A DNA stretch of 52,039 bases from Deltaproteobacteria bacterium (GCA_947491545.1 CANLJX010000006.1:1-52039); one strand, 5' to 3'; shown: positions 42,518-51,953, numbered from the stretch's first letter. Numbers and translations: made by a program. Notes: a model not told the origin generated them from the sequence alone.

Positions 42518-43440
42518 TGCCGTTGCGCCTCCAACTCGTGCTTCCACTCGGCTTGCTCCAGGGCCGCCTGCATCAGGATGAGCCAGGGATCGGAGGGTGG
42601 ATACTGTTTCTCTGCTTCCGAGAGGACGTCGCGAGCCACTGGCATCTCGCCCTTGGAGAGTGCCGCTTGGAGCAGCCCGTAATTGCCCCAGCTGTCGATA
42701 AATGCCTCTGGGTAGTCTTTCCGCCCCTTGTCTATCCAGAAACGTGCTCGGTCCTCCTGGTGTGTTTCGAGGGCGATGGTCGCAAGCAGGCGAACTGTTG
42801 CGGGGGCCCGTTCGTGGTCGGTGGGGATGGCTTTGAGGTGCCGCTCTGCATCGGAAAATCTGCCAAGGCGTATCTCAGCTGCGCCAATCGCAAAGTGTAT
42901 TTCTGGCTTGTCGCCTGATGAAGCTTCCTGGAGCGCTGCCTCAAGCTTCTCCACACCCGAGCTGTAGGCGCTCGAACGGGAAAGGCTCTGTCCCCAGAGC
43001 AGGTGCGCACGACCTCGGAGCGGCGATGGCTCAGGGAGAAGCGACACTGCCTTCTCCGCAAACAGCGCTGCCTCCGGGTATCGCTCCTCCTGGAACTCTA
43101 TCACGCCGCGCGACAGAGTAAGCCGGGCCCGCGTGTCAGCTGAGAGCGCCGGATCCCGTAAGATGGCGTCAAATGCATCTGCGGCTTTCCTGTTGAGGCC
43201 AAGAGCCCATGAGCTTTTGGCGGCGGCGATTCGCGCCTCAGCTGTCACTGCTCGTGTGGGCAGCAGCTCGTACATCGCGAGGGCCTTGAAGTGCTCACCC
43301 TCGGCGTTGAGCCGCTGCACGTCAACTGGATGCTGGGCCACGGCGACTCGTGGAGCCGCTATGCTGCCGAGCGAAACGCTGGCTGCGACAGCAACAACTC
43401 GTGCGAGCACGGTAACGAGAATTTTGCCCTTAGTACACAT
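42514..43440 (-). CDS. secreted TPR-repeat protein
   Basis: Signal-peptide-like N-terminus then helical repeats (FKALAMYELLP, RKAADAFDAILRDP, YPEAALFAEKAVSLLP). Confidence 0.75.
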   Translation of the reverse strand: MCTKGKILVTVLARVVAVAASVSLGSIAAPRVAVAQHPVDVQRLNAEGEHFKALAMYELLPTRAVTAEARIAAAKSSWALGLNRKAADAFDAILRDPALSADTRARLTLSRGVIEFQEERYPEAALFAEKAVSLLPEPSPLRGRAHLLWGQSLSRSSAYSSGVEKLEAALQEASSGDKPEIHFAIGAAEIRLGRFSDAERHLKAIPTDHERAPATVRLLATIALETHQEDRARFWIDKGRKDYPEAFIDSWGNYGLLQAALSKGEMPVARDVLSEAEKQYPPSDPWLILMQAALEQAEWKHELEAQRQ

Positions 43441-43449
43441 CGTTGTCCC

Positions 43450-44538
43450 TTACGCGTTTGACTCGTCCGAGATGACGCACACTTCAATCTTTCCCTCGAG
43501 GCCTTTCTTTTTTATCTTCTCAACAAGCGTGGTTCGGTTTAGTCCGAGCAGCTTCGCTGCTGCTTTCTTGTTGCCTCCAGTCTGATTGAGCGCCGTTGAG
43601 ATGAGGCGATTCTCGTATTCCTCGATCAGCGCGTTGAAGTCGACGCCCATTGGAGGCAGCGTCATGTCAGCCATGTGTGTTGGGGCGACAGGCCTGGCTT
43701 CATTCAGGTGCGGCGGCAGCTGAGAGGGCTCAATTGGTCCCTCCTCACTAAAGATCGCGACTCGCTCGACGAGATTCTCAAGCTCTCGGATGTTGCCAGG
43801 CCAGGAGTACTGGTTGAGCACACTGAGAGTTGAGTCAGAGAAAGAGAGAGTTGGCTTCGCGAGCTCATCGGCTTGCCGACGGAGGAAGTGCTCCGCTAGG
43901 AGCTGAATGTCTCCGAAGCGCTCCCTGAGGGGAGGCAAGCTCACCGGCACAACTTGGAGCCTGTAGAAAAGGTCTTCACGGAACCTGCCGGCTTTCACTT
44001 CCTCGGCTAAGTCCTTGTTGGTTGCTGCTATTACTCGCACGTCTACGTCGATCGACTTAGCGGATCCGACTGGGTCGACTTTGCGCTCTTGCAGCACTCT
44101 GAGAAGCTTAACTTGGAGCTTCGGGCTCATCTCTCCGATCTCATCCAAAAAGATCGTTCCTCCGTCGGCGAGCTGGAAGCGGCCAACGCGACTGGCAATT
44201 GCTCCGGTGAAGGCGCCCTTCTCGTGACCAAACAGTTCGCTCTCGAGGATATCTTCTGGAATCGCTCCGCAGTTGACTGGAACGAGCCGACCGGAGCGCC
44301 CACTGAGAGAGTGCAGCGCGCGCGCCACTAGCTCTTTCCCGGTGCCGCTCTCCCCGAGAATCAGCACAGTCGAGCGAGTCTTTGCGACTTTCTCGACTAC
44401 GCCGAGGATTTTCTGCATTTCGGGACAGGCGCTGAGGATATTGAGGAACTGTGTTGGAGAGGGGCTACGAGAGATTGCGGGAGCCGAGAGCGAAGACAAT
44501 GAGTCACTGACGGCCGAGAATGCTGTTGAATAAACCAT
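43450..44538 (-). CDS. sigma-54-dependent Fis-family activator without a receiver domain (FlrA/FleQ-like)
   Basis: ILGESGTGKELVARALHS, FGHEKGAFTGAI, IFLDEIGEMSPKLQVKLLRVLQE; HTH KKAAAKLLGLNRTTLVEKIKKKG. Confidence 0.92.
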   Translation of the reverse strand: MVYSTAFSAVSDSLSSLSAPAISRSPSPTQFLNILSACPEMQKILGVVEKVAKTRSTVLILGESGTGKELVARALHSLSGRSGRLVPVNCGAIPEDILESELFGHEKGAFTGAIASRVGRFQLADGGTIFLDEIGEMSPKLQVKLLRVLQERKVDPVGSAKSIDVDVRVIAATNKDLAEEVKAGRFREDLFYRLQVVPVSLPPLRERFGDIQLLAEHFLRRQADELAKPTLSFSDSTLSVLNQYSWPGNIRELENLVERVAIFSEEGPIEPSQLPPHLNEARPVAPTHMADMTLPPMGVDFNALIEEYENRLISTALNQTGGNKKAAAKLLGLNRTTLVEKIKKKGLEGKIEVCVISDESNA

Positions 44539-45036
44539 ATGAACCTTCCTTAGTCCTGAGCCACACGCGACGCCCGTACGTCAAACATCTCTGCGGGACC
44601 GATCGCTGGCCGACGGAAACCTTCCTTAGTCACACGCTCGTGAGGTTGAGCTCAACGAAGCGCTGTCACGGAATTGGCAATGTCCGTACCATCTCCGGCT
44701 TTCCATGTTAGATTCTTGACTTTTAAAAAGGGGCTCATCTCTTTTTAGGCTTTCATTAGTCGTTATTTCAGCTTGTTAGAGGATTGGGGACAAAAAATTT
44801 TGACACCCCGGCCCCCGAGCAGTGGGAGTTTCGACACTATTGAGAGAGGCGTTTCATGTACAGTTATTGGCCGCGGCGGCCACTACTCGTTGCGTAGTGC
44901 CACGCCAAAACGATAGGCACTGCGGGAGAAACGGGTCCCCTTACACATTTCATTGCTGCTCTGTCGATGCAGAGATCGTCCGCTGCACAAGAAATTCATG
45001 CGGGGGCTCGTAGGGGCAGCGGGGGCTTGCAGCTAG

Positions 45037-45438
45037 CTAGTTCACGATTATTGGAGCATCTGAGATCAGCAGGTCTCTCAGGGCGAGACCTAGAGAGACT
45101 CTGAAGGAGCCTGCCATGGACTCGATGTGACCATTCTGAACATGCAGTACGGTCTTGTAACAGACGCGCCTATCGCTGAACTCAAGGCCAGCATGAAAGA
45201 GCACCGCCTGTCGGGCCTCAAATTGAAGGATGATTTGCTCCACTGTCGGCAGCCACAGGTAGGTAGAGCGTAGCTCATCAGGGGTCATTCCCTGGGGATC
45301 GACCAAAATTGCGATCGGGCTACGGCCATCTCTGTCTGCAACCTCGTCCCCGACCTCCGGATGCCAGAGAAGGCCGGCGACTTCTAGGTCCTGCGCCACG
45401 TGGATGAATGTGTCTGGACGGGAGGGTTGCTTAGTCAT
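45037..45438 (-). CDS. hypothetical protein
   Basis: 133-aa ORF; AAGGAAGAG upstream of ATG. Confidence 0.55.
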   Translation of the reverse strand: MTKQPSRPDTFIHVAQDLEVAGLLWHPEVGDEVADRDGRSPIAILVDPQGMTPDELRSTYLWLPTVEQIILQFEARQAVLFHAGLEFSDRRVCYKTVLHVQNGHIESMAGSFRVSLGLALRDLLISDAPIIVN

Positions 45439-45477
45439 AAGCGACTTCTCTTCCTTCTCTCATCTGGGGATCGTCAG

Positions 45478-45588
45478 CCGCCCCCAAGAGCTTTAGACTT
45501 TGAGGCTTTTTGCCTCTTTAGGTTCTGATGCTTGGGCGGGCCTTTTGGGCTCTTGGTTTACAACCGGCTGAAACGGCGTCCCAAAAGG
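45478..45588 (-). ncRNA. candidate structured leader RNA
   Basis: Nested inverted repeats: CCTTTTGGG/CCCAAAAGG, GGTT-GTA-AACC, CCGCCC-AAG/CTTGGGGGCGG enclosing GAGGC-AAAAA-GCCTC (minus strand). Confidence 0.4.
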
Positions 45589-45611
45589 TAGGGGGTTTGC
45601 TTAGGAGCCTT

Positions 45612-45965
45612 TTAGGGCTGCCAGTCATCCGGGCGAGAGTCGCTGGCTATAATTATAGTAAGAACAACGAGCCCGACAACGACTGCGCTAACCACGAAGA
45701 GTTTAAAGAAGAAGACTATCGCGATACCCAGCAGAAACCCAACTGCCGCAGCCTTTTCACCGTTGGATTGAGCGAATTCCCGTACTCGTGCCAGCTTGCC
45801 CGAGAAATACCCCTTCCACTCGTCGCTGCTCCGGGAATACACGAAGGCACGCGCCCGCTGCATCAGCTCTTTTCCGAAACGGGTTAGGTCAGCGAGCTTC
45901 AAAGATGCTCCTTTTCTTTTTGAATGTCGCAGGGGTATAGTTTCGCAGGTTACCTGATATGACAA
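45612..45965 (-). CDS. small membrane protein
   Basis: Basic N-terminus and C-terminal hydrophobic GFLLGIAIVFFFKLFVVSAVVVGLVVLTIII. Confidence 0.6.
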   Translation of the reverse strand: MSYQVTCETIPLRHSKRKGASLKLADLTRFGKELMQRARAFVYSRSSDEWKGYFSGKLARVREFAQSNGEKAAAVGFLLGIAIVFFFKLFVVSAVVVGLVVLTIIIASDSRPDDWQP

Positions 45966-46018
45966 GAGCTGCTTAGCAGTCCCTCAGGCTCCTGTCAGTC
46001 ATTTATACAGAGGTCATC

Positions 46019-46369
46019 ATGAAATCTCTCCTGGCTCTCGTTCTAGCTTCCCTGATCACTCCATTTCTATCAGCATCTGCTGCAGACCTTCAGAACGGGA
46101 AAACCCTCTTCGCACAACGCTGTGCAATGTGCCACGGCGAGTTGGGAGCGGGAGATGGTCCGCTGGCAGCGACGATGCCGCCGGACCAAAAGCCACGAAA
46201 CCTGGCGGCCGGGGGGAATAAGTTTGCTACCGATGACGCCAAGCTTGCGGAGCTGCTGCAGAAAGGTGGTGCGGGGGTCGGCCTCAGCGTACTCATGCCT
46301 CCGCAGCCGGATCTCAAGCCGAACCAGATCGCAGACCTGATTGCTTTCGTAAATTCGCTTAAGAAGTAG
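46019..46369 (+). CDS. c-type cytochrome
   Basis: Signal peptide; CAMCHGELGAGDGPLA heme motif; VLMPPQPDLKPNQIADLIAFVNSL. Confidence 0.92.
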   Translation: MKSLLALVLASLITPFLSASAADLQNGKTLFAQRCAMCHGELGAGDGPLAATMPPDQKPRNLAAGGNKFATDDAKLAELLQKGGAGVGLSVLMPPQPDLKPNQIADLIAFVNSLKK

Positions 46370-46375
46370 AGTCGT

Positions 46376-47548
46376 GTGGGGAAGCATTCTGCCGAGAGCC
46401 AGTCGTACGCTCTGCTCGGCGCCTCATCAGCAAAGGCTGGTATCCTAGCTGCAGCTGGCGAAGCGACTGAGAGCAGATACTTCGCGAACCCGATCGACGA
46501 TCCTTTTGGCGACCAGGAGAGCGCTTTCTTCCTGCACGCTGACGGTGCCGGCACGAAGAGCATCGTTGCCTACTTGATGTTCCGTGAATCCGGAGATGTC
46601 TCGTGGTTCAAGTCATTGGCGGTCGACAGCCTTGTCATGAACCTCGACGATGTGGCCTGCTCCGGCGGATTGTCTGGACTGGCTCTCAGCAACACCATCG
46701 CCAGAAATCGCGGCTTAATTCCAGATGAAGCGATCGCTTCGATTATCTCGGGATACCGAGAGTGTGCGGCAACGTTAGCCGCAGAGGGAGTGTCGATAAT
46801 CTTGAGCGGCGGAGAAACGGCCGACATGGGAGATCTCGTCCGCACTCTCGTCGTTGACTCGACCCTGTGCGCCCGCATCAAGCGAGAGGAGCTCGTAGAC
46901 GCCTTTCGGGTAGTGCCGGGGGACGCGATTGTAGCTTTTAGCTCGACGGGCAAGTGCCGCTACGAGAAAACTCCTAATTCTGGAATCGGAAGCAACGGTC
47001 TTACTCTGGCGCGAAACGTGCTTCTCTCAAGGTCGCACGCCGAGAAATATCCGGAGGTTCGGGATCCAGCTATCCCAGCTTCTGTTGGGTACCGCGGGCC
47101 ATTTCAGGTGACAGATCCGCTGCCTACCACCTCGATGACAGTTGGAGAGGCTCTTCTCTCTCCCACTCGGTCGTACGCTCCGCTTATTTCGAAGCTCCTG
47201 CTCCTTTTCCGAGGTCATGTACACTCGCTTGTTCACTGCACGGGTGGAGGGCAGACAAAGATCAAGCGATTCGGTCGAGGCGTGCGCTTTGTCAAGAACA
47301 ACTTATTCCCAAGTCCTCCTCTCTTCGAACAGATTCAGCGGTGTGGGGATATCCCCTGGAGCGAGATGTTCGCGGTATTCAATATGGGGCACCGTCTTGA
47401 AGCCTGTGTGCCAGCTGCGGCTACGAGTGAGATCATCGCTGTGGCCGGGGATTTTGGGATTGATGCACGGGTCGTAGGGCAGGTAACCTGTTCTTCAGGG
47501 GCGAACGAGGTTGTTCTCGAGTCGCCTTACGGCACGTTCGTGTACTAA
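46376..47548 (+). CDS. PurM-like AIR synthase-related protein (GTG start)
   Basis: FFLHADGAGTKSIVAYLMF, LAVDSLVMNLDDVACSGG, ILSGGETADMGD, CTGGGQTKIKRFG. Confidence 0.8.
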   Translation: MGKHSAESQSYALLGASSAKAGILAAAGEATESRYFANPIDDPFGDQESAFFLHADGAGTKSIVAYLMFRESGDVSWFKSLAVDSLVMNLDDVACSGGLSGLALSNTIARNRGLIPDEAIASIISGYRECAATLAAEGVSIILSGGETADMGDLVRTLVVDSTLCARIKREELVDAFRVVPGDAIVAFSSTGKCRYEKTPNSGIGSNGLTLARNVLLSRSHAEKYPEVRDPAIPASVGYRGPFQVTDPLPTTSMTVGEALLSPTRSYAPLISKLLLLFRGHVHSLVHCTGGGQTKIKRFGRGVRFVKNNLFPSPPLFEQIQRCGDIPWSEMFAVFNMGHRLEACVPAAATSEIIAVAGDFGIDARVVGQVTCSSGANEVVLESPYGTFVY

Positions 47549-49440
47549 TGACTGCACCCGCTTCCGACATCCAGCATTCGCTCGCTGCCTGCGCTTCGCT
47601 TGGTGAGGCTTTTTGGCGGCGCGCTCAGGCGTTTCCTGAAGAGACACTTTTGAGGTACGCCAACAGCCCGGATGCTGCTGGCACTCGTCTTTGGAAGAAA
47701 GAGTCCTACAGCTCAGCAGCTCCGAGGGTGGCTCGAATCGCTAACCTTCTTCGCGCGCTCGGTGTTGAGGCCGGGACTCCGGTCGCAATCATTAGCCAAA
47801 CTCGGCACGAGTGGATCCTGGCGGATCTCGCGATCCAGACGGTGGGCGGCATAACGGTGAGTGTATACCAGAGTCAGCTCGCTGCTGACGCAGGTTTTGT
47901 GCTCTTTGACTCAGGGGCGCGAATTGTTTTCGTCGAGAACGAGGAGCAGCTTGCAAAGGTCAACTGGCTTCGCAGCAACGACTGCCCTCTTCCAGCAACG
48001 GAGAACCATCCGGAGTCTGCGGTGCGGGTGCCGGTCGATGCCGTGGTCTCTTTCGAGCGAATACACGGCTCGCCCTCTGTGCAGTGCCTGGCCGATGTCT
48101 GGAACGATTCTTCCCTGTCAGCTGATGCGCCACCGATCCCGGCCTCGATAGGTCGTGATTCGGTTGCGTCGTACGTGTACACCTCAGGCACTACGGGTCC
48201 GCCCAAAGGTGTGGTGCAAACCCACGGCAACCACCTCGCAAATGTTGAGCAGGCCGCCAAGAGCGGTGTCTTCCCCGGCGACGGCACCCTGTTCCTGTAC
48301 CTTCCGCTCGCCCACTCTTTCGCCAGACTCATACACTACGTCGGTTGTCTCACCTCGGCCCACCTCATCCTCCCCTCCGTGGCCGACCACCGCACCTCCC
48401 GCATCGACCTCTCCTCCGTAGCGCGAGACCTCAGGGAATGTGGGGCAACCGTAGTTCCTTCAGTGCCCCGCCTCTTCGAGAAGATCTCCTCAGCGCTGCA
48501 AGCCCGCGCAGCGGGCAAGAGCCTGCAGCAACGGATATTAGGGCTCTGTGTTTCTAACGCTCAATCGACGTACGAGCGCCGGAGCGCGGGAAAACCCCTA
48601 GGGCTTCTAGAACACCTCCTATTCGAAGGGCTTCAGCCCATTCGCCGTAAGATAAGGAGAGAGCTGTTCGGAGTTAACTTTACCCATGCCATATCGGGCG
48701 GCGCGAAGCTTGATGCAGGGGTGAACAAGTTCTTCGATTCGCTGGAAATTACGATCTGCGAGGGGTACGGCTTAACTGAAACCTGTGTGGCAACCCATGT
48801 AAATCGCCCAACTCAGCGAAGGATCGGAAGCGTTGGGCCGGCATTCGAGGGCGTTGAAACAAAAATCTCCCCGGAAGACGGTGAGATAATGCTTCGAGGC
48901 CCCAACGTAACCCGCGGTTACCTCAACCGACCGAAAGCCACCGCTGATTCATGGGATGCGGATGGCTGGTTTCACACGGGCGACGTGGGGGCGGTTGATC
49001 AAGATGGATTTCTGTTTATCACCGACCGAAAGAAGGAGCTGGTGATCACGGCCGGAGGAAAGAAGATTCCACCAACAGCCGTTGAGGGTCAGTTCAAGCG
49101 GTTCTCTTTCATCTCCCACGCGCTACTCTACGGCGAGGGGCGTCCCTACTGCGTAATCCTCTTCACGCTCAACGAACCAGAGCTGCGCAGCCTCCTAACC
49201 TCCTCCGGAATCTCCGTCCCCCCAGACCACAAACTCTCTGAGATGTCGGCAGTCCGAGGGATGCTGCAGGACGCCATAAACAAAGTTAACGAAACCCTTG
49301 CAACTTACGAAAGCATCAAGGCTTTTTGCATCGCAGACGAGGACTTCACAGTCGAAAATGGGCTACTCACCCCCACCTTAAAAATGCGCCGCCGTCAAAT
49401 CACTGCCCGCCACCTCGGCCTAATCTCCTCCCTCTACTAA
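47548..49440 (+). CDS. AMP-binding long-chain acyl-CoA ligase
   Basis: VYTSGTTGPPKGVVQTHGN, YGLTETC, DGWFHTGDVGAVDQDGFLFITDRKKELVITAGGKKI. Confidence 0.95.
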   Translation: MTAPASDIQHSLAACASLGEAFWRRAQAFPEETLLRYANSPDAAGTRLWKKESYSSAAPRVARIANLLRALGVEAGTPVAIISQTRHEWILADLAIQTVGGITVSVYQSQLAADAGFVLFDSGARIVFVENEEQLAKVNWLRSNDCPLPATENHPESAVRVPVDAVVSFERIHGSPSVQCLADVWNDSSLSADAPPIPASIGRDSVASYVYTSGTTGPPKGVVQTHGNHLANVEQAAKSGVFPGDGTLFLYLPLAHSFARLIHYVGCLTSAHLILPSVADHRTSRIDLSSVARDLRECGATVVPSVPRLFEKISSALQARAAGKSLQQRILGLCVSNAQSTYERRSAGKPLGLLEHLLFEGLQPIRRKIRRELFGVNFTHAISGGAKLDAGVNKFFDSLEITICEGYGLTETCVATHVNRPTQRRIGSVGPAFEGVETKISPEDGEIMLRGPNVTRGYLNRPKATADSWDADGWFHTGDVGAVDQDGFLFITDRKKELVITAGGKKIPPTAVEGQFKRFSFISHALLYGEGRPYCVILFTLNEPELRSLLTSSGISVPPDHKLSEMSAVRGMLQDAINKVNETLATYESIKAFCIADEDFTVENGLLTPTLKMRRRQITARHLGLISSLY

Positions 49441-49442
49441 CA

Positions 49443-49459
49443 CACTCTCAGAGAATGTG
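49443..49459 (-). repeat. REP-like palindrome A
   Basis: CACTCTCAGAGAATGTG; reverse complement CACATTCTCTGAGAGTG shares the TTCTCTGAGA core with C. Confidence 0.6.
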
Positions 49460-49466
49460 AGATCCC

Positions 49467-49489
49467 CGCGAGTTCTCTGAGAATTCGGG
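49467..49489 (+). repeat. REP-like palindrome B
   Basis: CGCGAGTTCTCTGAGAATTCGGG; inverted partner of A. Confidence 0.65.
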
Positions 49490-49573
49490 AGAATGTTCGT
49501 GAATTTCATTTAAGGCTGTCGGATTAGCGATGCGTACCCGCAACTCCTCGGCCAGACCCTCGAATGAAAGAGT

Positions 49574-50557
49574 ATGAGTTATCATCCAAGAATAGAAACC
49601 GCAGATCTGACATCATTCATCACGACTCGCTGCCGCAATTCCGAGCTTTGGTTCGTGAACAACCGACCCCTTGAGAATGCGATTTTGGGGTACGTGGGGA
49701 AATTTGCCGCCCGCTACGACATTAAGCTTTACGCCTTCGCGATCGAAGGTAACCACACCCATTGCGTCGCTGACTTTCCCGGTCTGAACCGAGCCGCTTT
49801 CATGCGTGACCTAAATTCGTGTATCGCCCGCAGCGTCCGCCGCCTCGTTCCGAAGTTCCCTGGCGGTCCTCTATGGGGACGTCGCTACTCTGTTGAGCTG
49901 ATGCCCGCACCGGAGGATGTTGAAGAATACTTTTTCTATACTGTCCTTCAGCCAGTAAAGGATGGGCTAGTCCAGCAGCTCTCTGATTACCCGGGGTACA
50001 ACTGCTTTCGAGATGCGATCTGGGGGATGAAGCGAAAATTTACCGTAGTGGATTGGGCCAGGTACAACTCCGCGAAGCGGTATAATAAGTCTATTCGCTT
50101 CGATGATTACGTCCGCCATATCACCCTGAAGTATGAGCGATTGCCGGGCTATGAGAAGCTGTCGCAGGCTGCATACGCAAAAATGATGATGCGAAAGCTT
50201 GAAGAAAGGCGACAAAAAATCGTGGCAGACCGTTTGAAGGTAGGTTTATCATTTATGGGGCGCAATCGGCTTCTGACTATCGAGCCGGGCTCGCTCCCGG
50301 TCTCTACTAAGACCAGCAGCCGCTATTCGCACCGCCCCCGAATCCTCGCCGTAGATCACAAAAGACGGGCCGAATATCGAGATTGGTATTTCTCAACCCT
50401 ACAGCAATACATCGACGCGTCGCGCCGATATCGGCAGGGAGACCGCAAGGTGCGCTTTCCTGCCGGAACTTTCCTCCCCCTGCTTTTCGGTGGGTCCGAT
50501 ACTCCCGCCTCGGCTGAGACGAGACACCCCTCCAACAAGTTTCAAAACGGGCCGTAG
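49574..50557 (+). mobile_element. RAYT-like HUH/Y1 transposase (REP-associated tyrosine transposase family)
   Basis: FAIEGNHTHCVADFPG (HUH-type NHxH), LWGRRYSVELMPAPEDVEEYFFYTVLQPVKDGLV (Y1 Tyr region). Confidence 0.85.
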
Positions 50558-50567
50558 AGAGAACTGC

Positions 50568-51341
50568 TCACCAATACTTTTCTACGTGGAGATTTCCCGG
50601 AGACTTTTTGGAGTGAACCTGGAAGCCCTGGGTCGCGAGACTAACTTCAAGCTCCTCAATCATGGCAGGATTTCCACACAGGAAAACATGATCCATTTCG
50701 GGATTCAATTTGACCGTTCCATCGTCGAAGAGCCTCTGAACCCTGCCTTTTCGACCCGACCAGGTTTCCGCCGCCCGGCTGGCGATCGGAAGATATTCCA
50801 AGCCCTGTGTGGAGGTCTCAAGTGTACGCAACTCATAAGAGTAGGCGAAGTCTTCCGGATACCTCACTCCATGAATAACAGTTACTCGACGATTTGAGCC
50901 CCATGTGCTCGACGTCCGAACCATCGACATAAACGGTGCAAGCCCGGTGCCCGTGGAAACAAGTACAAGATTTTTCCCAGGCGGAACACCATCAAGGGTG
51001 AAAGTTCCTGTCACCTTCGGCTGACAAAAGACGCGCCCTCCCTCCTTAACCGTGGCAAGTCTCGAGGTGAGCACACCCGTCGGGACCACTGCAATGTAGA
51101 ACTCTAGATAATCCCTCTGCTCCGGGGACGAGCCGATGGAATATGCTCGCTTAATTAATTTTTCTGGACCCGGAGCCTCTGGTTCTGGAGCCGCGCCCGG
51201 ATACCGGGGCGTTCCCCCTAGCATCCCTAGCGCCACATACTGCCCCGGAATGAAATTGGGAACACCATCATCAGGACGAACTCGGAGGATCATAAGCTCC
51301 GGAGTCACGTCTATTCTTCCTACCACAGTTGAGTTCAACAT
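50568..51341 (-). CDS. fpr: ferredoxin--NADP(+) reductase
   Basis: FIPGQYVALGM, KRAYSIGSSP, LVSTGTGLAPFMSMVR, FLCGNPAMIEEL, C-terminal HVEKYW. Confidence 0.93.
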   Translation of the reverse strand: MLNSTVVGRIDVTPELMILRVRPDDGVPNFIPGQYVALGMLGGTPRYPGAAPEPEAPGPEKLIKRAYSIGSSPEQRDYLEFYIAVVPTGVLTSRLATVKEGGRVFCQPKVTGTFTLDGVPPGKNLVLVSTGTGLAPFMSMVRTSSTWGSNRRVTVIHGVRYPEDFAYSYELRTLETSTQGLEYLPIASRAAETWSGRKGRVQRLFDDGTVKLNPEMDHVFLCGNPAMIEELEVSLATQGFQVHSKKSPGNLHVEKYW

Positions 51342-51410
51342 GAGCCCAATATACCGTCCTGATTAATAAAAATGAACCCTATCGCCACAATTCTTTCTTT
51401 TATGTAAAAG

Positions 51411-51433
51411 CGCGTTCTCTCAGAGAATTCGTG
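51411..51433 (-). repeat. REP-like palindrome C
   Basis: CGCGTTCTCTCAGAGAATTCGTG; reverse complement CACGAATTCTCTGAGAGAACGCG matches D. Confidence 0.65.
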
Positions 51434-51440
51434 GTGTCAC

Positions 51441-51899
51441 GTGCATATAGTTTTAGTAGAGCCGCAAATACCTCAAAACACCGGGTCGATTGCCCGAACG
51501 TGCGCCGCCACCGACACCCCTCTTCACCTCATTGAGCCCATGGGTTTTGAGATCACAGAGAAGGCCGTGCGCCGTGCCGGTCTCGACTACTGGCCCTTCG
51601 TAAAACTGGCTCAGCACAAGTCGTGGGAGGATTACATCGCTCAATCGAGACCGGGGAAAATATGGCTTTTCTCGAAGTTTGGAGAGCGGCTCTATACCGA
51701 CGCGGTTTTCGGACCAACTGATGCCCTTGTCTTCGGAAGTGAAACCAAGGGACTAGGACAGGCTTTCCTGGGGCAATTCCCCGAGTCCCAAATCCTGCGA
51801 ATACCCATCGTCACTGACTACGTGCGCAGCCTCAATCTCAGCAATGCCGTCGCCATAGCTCTTTACGAGGCAAGGCGTCAGCTAACCCTCGATAGGTAA
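51441..51899 (+). CDS. trmL: tRNA (cytidine(34)-2'-O)-methyltransferase TrmL (GTG start)
   Basis: VEPQIPQNTGSIARTCAATDTPLHLIEPMGF...FGSETKGL...RSLNLSNAVAIALYEA. Confidence 0.93.
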   Translation: MHIVLVEPQIPQNTGSIARTCAATDTPLHLIEPMGFEITEKAVRRAGLDYWPFVKLAQHKSWEDYIAQSRPGKIWLFSKFGERLYTDAVFGPTDALVFGSETKGLGQAFLGQFPESQILRIPIVTDYVRSLNLSNAVAIALYEARRQLTLDR

Positions 51900-51930
51900 C
51901 CCCTCTCGTTTCGATTGCGCGCCTACCTAC

Positions 51931-51953
51931 CACGAACTCTCTGAGAACTCGGG
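51931..51953 (+). repeat. REP-like palindrome D
   Basis: CACGAACTCTCTGAGAACTCGGG. Confidence 0.65.

Noticed and set aside
45541-45600. Possible c-di-GMP-I (GEMM) riboswitch: minus strand contains GCAAACC and GGGACGC
   Set aside because: The segment between them does not form the expected GNRA-capped stem and the AAAGCC...GG part is absent; only short matches remain
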